DNA of 64,000 nt from assembly GCF_035083965.1 (NCBI RefSeq), contig NC_089732.1:6511383-6575382 (forward strand), written 5' to 3'. The DNA is from Branchiostoma lanceolatum (taxonomy: Eukaryota; Chordata; Leptocardii; Amphioxiformes; Branchiostomatidae). A model generated the notes under the pieces. It did no database searches, was not told the DNA's origin, and saw nothing but the letters and a program-made list of their open reading frames with translations. The position numbers and the translations under genes are program-made. Shown piece after piece: positions 14,201 through 23,900 of this stretch. Every line of letters begins with the position of its first letter. Position 1 is the stretch's first letter.

Positions 14201-14589
14201 TAGGAAAGTCTACACTCTGCCCAAGCTGGAAATCTGTAGAGATATAGGTTGGTGGGTACAGTCTGTCACATTCCAATAAGCTCTCCAAGCCAGCACTCTT
14301 TTATTCATCAAATCAATGAATAATCAATAAATGTTTAATAGGATGAGTATCAAAAAATAATATTACAAAATATATGAATTATAACAGTTCATATACAGTA
14401 AACACCCATCTTGAAATTAATTCAACGTTATTAATACAGTAACTTCCAACTCCCTAAAACACTTATACAAGAACAATTGGTATAAATCAATACATCTGTC
14501 TCTCAATAGACTCTCATACCTTCATTTCTTTCAAACTCGTCAAGGACATTGTCCAAATCATTAGCTGCAGCAAAGAAGGACTGTTCCAT
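2233..14589 (-). CDS. ZFYVE9/ZFYVE16: SARA/endofin-like FYVE-domain Smad anchor (16 coding exons)
   Basis: Early-endosomal scaffold that presents receptor-regulated Smads to TGF-beta/activin receptors. Coding exons (minus strand, 5' to 3'): 14589-14520, 14233-10805, 10379-10152, 9652-9464, 9036-8792, 8336-8180, 7714-7592, 7149-6985, 6538-6314, 5748-5666, 5088-4984, 4698-4467, 3965-3803, 3135-3009, 2679-2527, 2394-2233. All join in frame to about 1951 residues, longer than human SARA (about 1425). The short first exon ([11 protein letters not shown]...) resembles the vertebrate N-terminus. The FYVE finger lies at about residues 1175-1240, with [13 protein letters not shown] and ARVC signatures. 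A Smad-binding segment ([16 protein letters not shown]) follows at about 1258-1300, then an RVxF-type PP1-docking motif (RHVRF, about 1313-1317). Residues about 1440-1951 are the conserved SARA/endofin C-terminal domain. The 3.4 kb second exon is low-complexity and poorly conserved. One gene probably corresponds to both vertebrate paralogues. Confidence 0.95.
10152..10379 (-). other. FYVE-finger exon of the SARA gene
   Basis: This 228 bp exon encodes the whole FYVE zinc finger, which binds phosphatidylinositol 3-phosphate on early endosomes. Visible signatures are the WxxD box (WVPD), the basic R-R-H-H-C-R-x-C-G patch, four CxxC-type cysteine pairs and the RVC motif. No zinc ligand is missing. 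The exon starts with two bases of a split Val codon and ends with one base of a split Ala codon, in phase with its neighbours. Confidence 0.95.
10805..14233 (-). other. Giant repeat-rich exon of the SARA gene
   Basis: A single 3429 bp exon encodes about 1142 residues rich in Gln, Tyr, Pro, Gly, Ser and Thr. The acceptor chosen is the strong ATCTCTACAG site ending at 14234. It is the only one nearby that keeps frame with the ATG exon and restores a Glu-Asp junction like that of vertebrate SARA; the open frame continues to about 14300 but is not needed. Inside are imperfect repeats: a Tyr-Gln rich array (plus-strand 13590-13930), a run of LYPQT/MYPS-type motifs (12960-13460) and a short HTQQPP array (11070-11150). 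I recognise no folded domain. Confidence 0.8.
11070..11150. repeat. In-frame coding minisatellite (TQQPP units) in the SARA exon
   Basis: About four near-identical units of 21-24 bp (plus-strand GGGTGGTTGCTGGGTGTGAC) encode, on the minus strand, repeats of the type [14 protein letters not shown]. The array stays in frame. Unit number is likely to vary between alleles. Confidence 0.85.
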
Positions 14590-15501
14590 TTTTCAACGTC
14601 TTTAGCTCCCCTTTCACCCACTTGGCTGTAGTGTGAAACCTGGAAGTGATCAGCACACGGGTTACCATGAAAAACTTGATTAAAACCAGCTTGGACAAAT
14701 TTAGAGAAACATGTAAATGAACCATAACTATCTAAAGTAAACAAACAATTACATGGTAAATATGTGCTGTACACTAAAACATACAACAGCTGGCATCACT
14801 ATTTACACCCAAGTGTGTACTTCATTACACAGCAGAAATAATAAAACTCCTGCCAAGTTTCAGCAGCCACTGGTCCAATATCCCAGCAGGTCAAATACAT
14901 GATCTTACAATAATTGATTTGCCAGTAAAAGTCAGGGCTTGAAATACCCCCACAACGTGCAATATTGCAAGCTACTGTACGTGTATGTAAATCTTGACCA
15001 CAAATTCATGACACTGCGAATATTTGTTTCCAATGTATTTACAGAACTGTTTCAACTGCAAACTTTAAACACAGTGAAAATAAGTGAATTGACATTTAAT
15101 ACATTTACAGTACAAATCTTTTGGCAATGACCCACACTTGTACAAATGTACAAATGTACATTACCATTTACATAAAAGATTTATGCTTGAGTAATGACAA
15201 ATCTGAATATTATTTGTACATGTATTGAAGATTTTGTGCCCTCAGTGTTTTTCCCAGCTTATGCATGCAATGACAACAAAGGCCACCCAAACAACCCTCA
15301 GTCATCAACAAGACTAAAATTCACAAATAGAATCTAAAATCGTGGCATTGATGGATTGAAAGTAATCCTTCAAATTAATGTCATCAACAAATAAAATGTG
15401 AAGTTAACAAAAGTTGTTGACCAAAGCATACTTTCGGGATCTGTGTTATTCTCCAAGCAGGGGTAGGGTTCAGCTCAGTTTTTAACATGCTGCAGTACTA
15501 C

Positions 15502-16190
15502 TACAGTCAAACTTGCATCCAACAACCAGTCAAGGGACCAAGGAAATGTGGTTGTTGACTGGAGTTGGCTGTTGGATAAAACTCGGGTCGGTTTGCTGAT
15601 TTTGTGGGCATAAATGAGGCTGCATAAATACTTAGCACGTATAGCACTTATCTGCCTGCTATGCATATAAAATTACAAGACAAGTGAAGAGATACAGTAT
15701 ATACAAGAAAAAACAAACTAAACTGTTGTTGTCTACAAGACTACAATGCACTGTTGATTACATTGCCAATAAACGTTAACATGACAAAAGATTTTTTGGG
15801 TACATGTACAAAACCTTTGTTGTACTTACAATGAATGATTACATAGAGATTCATGTCTCCATTGTTCTACGTTTGTTGCTATATTTGAATTCAATTTGTT
15901 CCACATTTGTTGCTACATAAACACAAGCTTGCCGTCGACTGTAGAATCTTTTATTGAAAGGCTCGCTGGACTGATTGCCGCTGTCAATCATTTTTGTTGT
16001 TGAATGGAGTGTAAAATCTACACAGTATGACCCCTGGGGCCCATGAGGAAGTGGTTGCTGGTTGAAGCCTGCAGTTGGTTGCTTGAAAGAGTTCACTTAC
16101 TATGTAAAATCGGACGGGACTGTCTGAATGTGGTTGTTGACAAGAGTTGGTTGTAGGATAGAGTTGGTTGGATGGACAAGTTTGACTGTA
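15502..16190. mobile_element. TIR-bearing element in the first intron of SARA
   Basis: The ends carry a perfect 14 bp inverted repeat, TACAGTCAAACTTG at 15502-15515 and CAAGTTTGACTGTA at 16177-16190. Less perfect inverted similarity (GTTGTTGACTGGAGTTGG-like against TTGTTGACAAGAGTTGG-like) continues inward. The element is about 689 bp. I found no transposase frame, so it is probably a non-autonomous DNA transposon. Confidence 0.7.
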
Positions 16191-17098
16191 CTAGTGTTGT
16201 TTTGTATCTTTCTAGTGGTCCGTGTTTTAGCTCTAGAAGAAGATGAGCTAAAAACTTGGACTAGAAAGGTGTACAAATCACAATAAGAACATGTCGTAAA
16301 GCTGAAACCTTCATCTGCTTGGAGGTTAGGACAACCTACCATTGTTAATGCATAGACCTGATAGAAATGCCACCATATTGATTTTGTGGTTGCTGTACTA
16401 GTACCACCAGGCACGACCTATTGACCTAATAAAACACCCTCGTGATCACATCAAATTTCTCTTGCTCTGTTGAGAATTATCATACCAGTCATGTAGTATG
16501 ATCTATATGTACTTCTTTTTAACATATAACTTAGCTATCATCTTACTTAATGAAATAATCCATAAAATTCAATTCTGACTTTAATTTTTATTTCGACTAG
16601 TACCTTATGTTACAGATCTAAACCAGGAAGTATAGTGGATTATGAACGATATGGACAATTGGATTTTAAGTCTTTTGTACTCAGATTTCTACGTTTCTCT
16701 TTTACGTATATTATTAGATCCACTTGCCTGCGTTGTAACTAATTTTATTGGTCGGCATAGCGTACGCCGCACTGGCCACGTAACTTAGTCACAAATTTAT
16801 TCCCAGCGAAGTCCTCAATACAAATGTTGTTGAAAGGGACATCAAAACCATAGCCATAAAATACTGGTAAAAAACGACACATAATTTCGTGGTTCCTACA
16901 ATCATGTGAACATTCCACAACCATGAATCATCGAAATGGAAAAACGTCGTGAACACGAACCCAACATAAATTTCACCTGCTGATTCTTGCCTAGGTCATA
17001 AATTGTTTATTTCGTTCACATCCACAATTTTGGGCCACGAACTAACTCCAATATGTTCTTTTTCATCTAAGAATACTATCATGAGTGGTGAAACTCAC

Positions 17099-17200
17099 CT
17101 GATTCTTTGTTTTTTCGCCGAATTTGTCAAACCAGGAAGAAAGTGTCAGCTTTGGAAATCGTCGTCGCCATCTTTTTATCCGTATTGAATGGAGCATGCG
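17099..17200 (-). promoter_or_regulatory. Probable 5' non-coding exon and start region of SARA, YY1-like site, uORF
   Basis: On the minus strand AAGATGGCGAC (plus-strand 17164-17174) matches the YY1-type initiator element often seen at metazoan housekeeping start sites. It is followed by a 45 bp upstream ORF (ATG at 17171 to TGA at 17127, 14 codons) and then by a strong donor, CAG|GTGAGTTT, at 17098. The exon would splice to an acceptor just upstream of the SARA start exon near 14.6 kb, for example after the CCAG or CTACAG a few dozen bases before the ATG. The exact transcription start is not visible. The exon itself is inferred from donor, spacing and orientation. Confidence 0.55.
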
Positions 17201-17575
17201 CGTAACATGTACCAGGCACCGCGTCCTTTGACCTGTCAAATCAGCTCATTTAGATAACAGGTAAAATAGTGTAACTGTAGTTCTAGTATATTCTACATTC
17301 ATGTATTTAAATGTTATTCATAACAACAGTTCTAAGATAGGAAATTAAATACAATTCTGAACAAATATTTGTGTGCTTTTCTACTGATAACAAGCATTTT
17401 GATAAGATAGTAGCATGCATACTTCCCTATTACGTAATGGTTGCTTCCAATATTAAAGTCCTGGGGCAAGCTTTGATGTTCCCTGTCCCAAGTCCTGTCC
17501 CAGGACAAGTACTTGTTCCAGAACAATTACACGTAAACACGTGACATTGCGTAACACCACGCAACAGGATAACAA
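17201..17575. promoter_or_regulatory. Intergenic interval between the divergent SARA and ERI3 genes
   Basis: About 375 bp separate the inferred SARA 5' exon (minus strand) from the ERI3 start codon (plus strand). No TATA box stands out at either end. Such a short head-to-head interval suggests a shared bidirectional promoter, but this is inferred from spacing only. Confidence 0.5.
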
Positions 17576-19761
17576 ATGGAAATCTGTTTCCGTACAGTAT
17601 CAAATCGTCTCCTGTCCACAGCGTTGAGAAGTCTGTCCATTCGTCCTTCCATGGCTCACAGATACACACATAGTACTAGTGTCAACACCCCCTCCCATGG
17701 TGGCAAAGGGGTGGGGGACCCACCTCATGGATTTGACTACTTCCTAGTTTTAGATTTCGAGGCAACTTGTGATCAGAAAAACGACCCCAAACCTCAGGTG
17801 AGTGAAACTGTTGATTTTTCACCAATTTCATGCAAAAAATGTTACATGTTTATCGTGAAAGTTCATCAGTGTTGTTAGAATTCATTGTGCAAAAAGATCT
17901 TGACTAATAATTCCAACATATAAGGTTATGTTTATTAATAAGTCATACATTTGTTCATTATCCTATGTGTTGGCAACTACAGTTAAAGATCCTTTTTCAT
18001 AATGATAATAAGCAACTGATTTATGGTAAACACTGAAAGAAATCATGTTTTTGTTCTGCCTTGCAGGAAATCATTGAGTTCCCTGTGCTGAAGGTTTCTG
18101 GGAGGACCTTTGAGACAGAAGCCACATTCCACACCTACGTTACGCCTGATGTGCACCCACAGCTGACTCCCTTCTGTACTGAGCTGACAGGAATCATACA
18201 GGACATGGTGGACGGACAACCTTCTCTGACACAGACACTCAAGGTCTGGCGCCTATATATACATGTAAACTGGCATATTATGCAAGCCTATTGCAATACT
18301 TATACATGTATCTGCTTAGACACTTAGAGGAATAGCAACATTCTGTTCCTTTTGTAATTCTAGGCTTTAATATGTATGTTGATGAAGGTTAGACATCCAG
18401 GTAATAAGATATGCCAAAAACAGTTACTCAAGCAACTGGATAAAATTTTGAAACAGTCCGCTATCTTTCGTCAGTGACTAAGGAAACATCTGGCAGAACT
18501 TTTGGTATAAAACCTAGTTCTGCCAGATCTTTCCTTAGTCCATGACGAAAGACACTTTTTTCAAAGCATGAGTGGATATACAAAACGTATGTGCAAAAAC
18601 TTTTCATTGTTGATGTCTGAATGTTCTTTTTTCTCCCTCCACTGCAGGATTTTGACACCTGGATGGAGGAACAGGGTCTCCTGACACCTGGAGTCTCATC
18701 TGTGTTTGTCACCTGTGGTGACTGGGACCTCAGGAAAATGTAGGCTGCACTCATAGCTTAATAGCTATAGATATGTGCAAGTCTTTTGTTGATTTTAATT
18801 TTTGATATGTGATTGTCTGTACATTTACTGGTTTATTGTTTGAAATAAATATCCTTGTGTTCACCTTCCCGGCCCAGGCTTCCATCACAATGCAGTTATC
18901 TCAACATTCCTGTCCCTTCCTACTTCAAACAATGGATCAACATAAAGAAGGTAAACTTATACGTTAAAATTGTTTTGAATGATAGAGAAAACGTCGACCA
19001 ATTTGAAGAATTTGTATTTAGATTTCTTAAAGTTAAAAAAAGTCTGAAGTCACTGAATTGCACCAATAAGGAAAATATTTTACATGATTGACTTCTTCAT
19101 AGCTGCTAACTTCTTTGAACGAATGGGAAGTGTAACAGGTGAAAAGAAATCTCCATTAGTAAATAGTGCCTAATATTACAGTATGATTTGTAGATTCTAA
19201 TTTGATGCTTTGTCTTGATTTTTTCCAGTCCTACAGCAAAGTAACAGGTCACTGGGGGAAAAGCATGATGATGATGTTGAGAAATCTGGACCTTCAACAT
19301 CAGGGCAGACACCACAGTGGTATAGGTAAGAAATTGTACCTATATCAGGGGACCAGAATTACCTTAGCATACTGTAACTCACAGTGAGTGTAAATGCATT
19401 TACGTTCATCATGATTTAATCTTACGGTAGGGAGAAAATGGAGGTTTTTCTTTGGCTTTCAGTTTGCAGTTGGTAGGCGGGCAGAAGACAGATTCTGAAA
19501 AGGTCACCACAAAAACTGCAAACATTAAACCATCACAAATTTAAAATGCATGTACAGTACATACTATAGATTTTAAAGTGCATTTTGATATCTGACATTT
19601 ACTGATACTCAATGTACATGCACAACTAAAAAGTCTAGAAAAGGGTCGGAAATGAACAATAAAATGCTGTTTTATTCTCAGATGACTGCAGGAATATTGC
19701 AAGAATACTTGGAGAACTGGCAAGGAGAGGAGCATTTTTTCAAGTTACGAGTAGGAGCTGA
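17576..19761 (+). CDS. ERI3: ERI3-like DEDDh 3'-5' exoribonuclease (6 exons)
   Basis: Exons 17576-17797, 18067-18243, 18648-18739, 18878-18950, 19229-19325 and 19682-19761 join in frame to 246 residues. The protein is a compact ERI1-family exonuclease, a family that trims 3' ends of structured RNAs. Catalytic motifs are all present: Exo I DFE (Asp60, Glu62), Exo II GDWD (Asp159) and Exo III HSGIDD (His217, Asp222). The Exo core shares long stretches with vertebrate ERI3, such as HPQLTPFCTELTGIIQ and YFKQWIN. It has no SAP domain, so it is not ERI1, and no C-terminal zinc finger, so it is not ERI2. The first ATG adds an Arg/Ser-rich leader of about 25 residues before a second ATG at 17651; the leader could be a targeting sequence. 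Four consecutive Met codons lie near 19266. It lies head-to-head with SARA. Confidence 0.93.
18410..18575. mobile_element. Foldback MITE-like element in an ERI3 intron
   Basis: A copy of a repeat family that recurs in the window, starting with the shared motif CCAAAAACAGTTACTCAAG. It contains its own hairpin: TAAGGAAACATCTGGCAGAACT pairs with AGTTCTGCCAGATCTTTCCTTA about 15 bases later, flanked by GTCAGTGAC and GACGAAAGAC. It has no coding capacity. Confidence 0.7.
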
Positions 19762-20161
19762 AAAGATACAGAAGCTGGCAGATCAATCTAAATAAGTGCA
19801 TGCACTTTCACAATCTACTAAACATGTATAAGCAAGATAGATATAAATGAATAAGTATACGCCTTCCATACATTTTTTCAATGTCACAGCAAGTCATTAC
19901 ATATAGTAAGGCTTTGTTAAAAGTTTGAAGTCTTTGTATTCTAAGTACCTCAAAGACTGCTTATTTATTGACACCAGCACAAATCTAGAATTATGAGTTG
20001 TACATATGCAACAATCTTATAAAAGATGTACATGGAAGATAGTAAATGATGGCAATTGTGTATACATGTACTTCCCAGGGTTTTAACAGTGGATCCCACA
20101 CTTTGTTACTACAATGTATATTTCCTGAAAGTTTAGACTGACTTGTATTCGAGGCAATTAC

Positions 20162-20167
20162 AATAAA
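20162..20167 (+). terminator. Candidate polyadenylation signal of ERI3
   Basis: A plus-strand AATAAA lies 401 bases after the ERI3 stop codon. It is the first canonical hexamer after the stop, so a 3' UTR of about 0.4 kb is likely. Confidence 0.5.
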
Positions 20168-20992
20168 AGCAGCTGTTTTTCTTTCTTTGATGTTTCAGCC
20201 TATCACTGACTTTAAAATCAACACTGAAATGGGATCATGATTTCTACATTTTGACAGCAATAACAGCACAACAGTGTGTTCTGTAAAGGCCACCATCAAA
20301 CAATTCTAATTTATGTTTTTCACCAACAATTTCTCTACAACAAGGCATAATATTGCCACTATGTCTGGTTGGAAACTAGTAAGTACACCATGCCCGTAGC
20401 CAGGATTTTGCCTGGGGGCCAGGGGGATCTTCTTACTGTCTGAGGGACCAGCGAGCACTGCAGGCGCGAGCTTCCTAGGGGGGTCCAGGGGTAAGCCTGA
20501 ACCCCCCTGGCTACAGGCATGTACACAGCAATAAAACATAGTTTACACACCAGTGTTAATTGCTGGTGTAGTCTGAAAATGCTTTTTATCTTACACGCAT
20601 TCAAGTTTGAAAATGCTTTGAACATGAACATGGGTAGGCTGTATAAATACTATAATCTCAATATCACAATACAATCATCATGATAATGACTCTTTTCTGT
20701 ACAAATGTTAAACTTTCCACAGCACTTGATTCACTGGTCTTCTTGGTCATTATTTCACCAGTAACTTATAGTCCAACCAGCACTTTACTATCCAAAAGGA
20801 GGACAAGATACTTCAAGAAACCTGTACAATGAACTCACTACATCCTCTGGTTTTTCCTGTTACAATAACAGCTAAGTGGCACTACAAAATGCTACGGTAT
20901 TTCTTGACTTCACTACATCTTAAATTATTGCGTATTTGGTATTCCTTTGTGTCCAGTGGCCTTTTAAATACAGCTTTGAGCTCTAGCTGTTC
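20168..20992. other. Convergent interval between ERI3 and the canopy gene
   Basis: No coding gene is seen. The right part must carry the 3' UTR of the minus-strand canopy gene; I found no clean AATAAA for it on the minus strand. A foldback repeat occupies 20389-20521. Confidence 0.5.
20389..20521. mobile_element. Short foldback repeat with 15 bp inverted ends
   Basis: CATGCCCGTAGCCAG at the left pairs with CTGGCTACAGGCATG at the right (one mismatch), and G/C-rich inner arms (CCTGGGGG against CCCCCCTGG) extend the pairing. It is about 133 bp with no ORF, as expected for a MITE. Confidence 0.7.
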
Positions 20993-23900
20993 TCATAACT
21001 CTCCTGAATCGTGTTTCACCTCCGCCACAGTTGGTTTTGTGTCGCTTGTCTCAGGTTTGTCTTCTTCAGCCTTTGAGTCAGTAGTGGCATTCTGTGTCTC
21101 AGACTCTTTGTTTTTCTTGTTCTTCTTCTTCTTGCCCTTCTTCTTTTTCTTCTTGCTTCCGTCAGGGTCGTCTGGATCCCCCGTGTCCCCCTTCTTCCCT
21201 TTCCAAGTTTCAGACAGACACTCTGGGAAGGAGATTTAAGTAATGAACAAACAATCCTGGGAAAGAGTACTTAAGACAGTCCCACTCTCTGAGAGGGTAG
21301 ACCCCAGCATAAAAACATTCACCTATGCCTGTTTTCCTGTTAAATAAGTTCAGCACTATTTCAAAAATTAGGACATCAAAGAAGTCTAATATCTTGCAAC
21401 TGTGTTGGCTTTTGTGTTCCATGAATATTGTTCAGTGTTCACACACAAATGAATGCAAAAGACAATGCAAGCTGAGAAGGAGTGCAAAATTATAGCAATC
21501 TGTCCATCTTAGTGCTTATGTGATGTATTGATGTGGAATTGTTTATACTAAGCTAATTATACACATAGCCTTGTGAATCTGTCCTATAAGGCTACTATAT
21601 ACATTGTAGTATAGACTTTATACACCAAGAAAGAGACCTACAGACTACCCCAATGACAATTTTGAGAAATACCCTACCGTTCTACATTCCAAACTTCTGA
21701 AAAAAACCCGATAATATTCCCAACTTTCTTTAGACTTACCAGTTTCCTTCTTCCCTAGAACAGTGTCGGTACAGAAGTGCTGCAGGAGGGATTTCTCGCC
21801 CTGCAGGTTGTAGTACCAGTTCTCTATCTCCTCCTCGTGGCCTTCCAGCATTGACTCACACTGAAGAACAAAGGGAGGAACAAATCTTAAGAACATTCCT
21901 TTGAAACTGTTTCAAGAAAAAAATTGAATTCTATTGTTAGGCAAGTTGAGTAATAACGTAACCGTTCATCATAATCATAAAAGGTGCCTCCAAGACATGC
22001 AAGACTCATCCTTTTTTAATGACTTTTGATAGTACCATAATCCCTCACCTGTTTTTTCATGACTGTTACTTCAGCTGAAGGCGTGTCCCACATGTCATAA
22101 GGGATTCCAAGTTCAACCTGGCAAGTGTGATAAAACATTTGTACATTTCATCTACTGATTCAGAAAGATCTGACATCACAAGACATCACAAGACAAGACA
22201 AGACATCAAAATAATGATTGTAACTGACGAAAGATAACGGAAGCTGTCTGAAACATCTGACTGTTTCAAAACTTTATCCAGTTGCTTGAGTAACTGTTTT
22301 TGGCGAATGATTGATACTAAAGGATAGAATAAGAAATGACAAAAGACTTGTTGAACAAACCTTGACACCTTTGTTGACCAGTCCGTGCAGTGTTTGGAAA
22401 GTTTCGCTCATCCCCTTGGCGTAACGGTTGCTTCCGTCTCGCTCTGCATGCACGTTGTATTCCAGGATCCTTTCACAAATTCCTTCCATTGCCTCCACCA
22501 GACGCAGCTCCCTGTATGTAAGATCATCACATGATAAATTACCGTGTTATACAGTCATGAAGGGGCTCATTGACAGTATAGCAAGTCATGAATTGTGAAA
22601 AAAAATGACAACACACGTACGAGGTGTGGTAGTTGATCTTTTTCTTCCTTTCTCCGCGGTCCAGGATATGTCCCAGCTCGATCTGTTCCTTAGACCTGCC
22701 TGTCTCGTCCAGCCTGTGTTCCAACTCAACTGACAGATACTTGCAAACTGTGGAAACATTCAAGAGAAAAATTAAGCTACAGTAAATCTGGGAATGTTTG
22801 CAGTGGTTTTATTTTCATGGTTTTCTCTCGTCTGCGAATTCATGACACCACGAATATGCATTTCCAATTGAATACTACTGTAAGGGACTTTATGTCATAC
22901 CCGGGCCGCAAAAATGTTTCATACGTGTGTTCCAGACCGGGTGATAACTATGGGTTATCACACAGGCTTCCATACAATATTTACAATGTATTTCTAGTGC
23001 GCTAAGTGCGCCGCTATCGTAAATTCGAATAGTGGATTCGGTCGTTGGAATGTGCGGCTGTTACAATTTTTTATTCAAGGACACCAAGTTTTCTCAACTT
23101 CTGGCGCATTTCACATTAAAATGTGTGTTTTCTTGGGTGAATATGACATAAATAAGATACAACACGGTGTATTCCACATCACCCTTGGTCCTAGACTGGT
23201 CCGAGTCTCTAGGGGTTGGCTTAGGGGTGTTTTACCGGGCCAAGTCTGCTTTATTGAACCGTTTCTGATAGCCTGTCTACTTAGCTGCCTTTCTACTTCC
23301 GCTGCCACCCTTCTTCTGCTGCCACCCTACTTTCGCCGCCGCCTAGAGACCGTGGGTGGCGAGCTAATTTAATCCAAGGCTGTAAACCAACACACCGAGC
23401 GGGCTAATCTGTACATGTCTGGGCGCATGGGGGTCACTCCTAACGCCGTAAAGATATCGGGGAGCCCCCGAGGGTATGGTTTCCAGGCTACCTTGGTCCC
23501 AGCCTTTTTGGCCAGGGAGGAGGGCCATTGGATTTTGGTTTGAGCCAGGGGGAGGGCCATAAAAAAACCTTTCAATTTGGTGAAATATGCTCAACAATTC
23601 TTTTAATTTTCTCTCAGAAGGAAGCAGGAAAAAGCGGAAATAGTAGGAGGCAGGGAACTAAGTGTTTAAGAGGATTCAACATGTCAACATTTTCCGGGGG
23701 AGTATGCCTGCCAGACCCCCCTATGAAGCTTGTGCCTGTTTCAACCACTAACTTATTACAATGCAAAAATGCTATTTACCCTTCTATTGCAAAAGGAAGT
23801 CCCCACGAAAATAAATGAATTTATACTGTAGTATCAACTTTCTCAGATAATGATGAAACTTCTTGGGTGACTAAAAATGTTTGCCATGCAGAATAAAGGT

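Noticed and set aside
11211-14279. Several plus-strand open frames of 75-168 codons
   Set aside because: They lie opposite the long SARA exon, have no domains, and disappear once the minus-strand gene is assigned.
14234-14300. Extension of the large SARA exon beyond 14233
   Set aside because: It is open by chance; no acceptor there has the phase needed after the ATG exon, while the acceptor at 14234 does and gives the conserved Glu-Asp junction.
23052-23597. Open frames on both strands in canopy intron 1
   Set aside because: Frames of 65-106 codons without start context or conserved motifs; part of the sequence (ATACAACACGGTGTATTCC) recurs near 28010, so it is dispersed repeat DNA.
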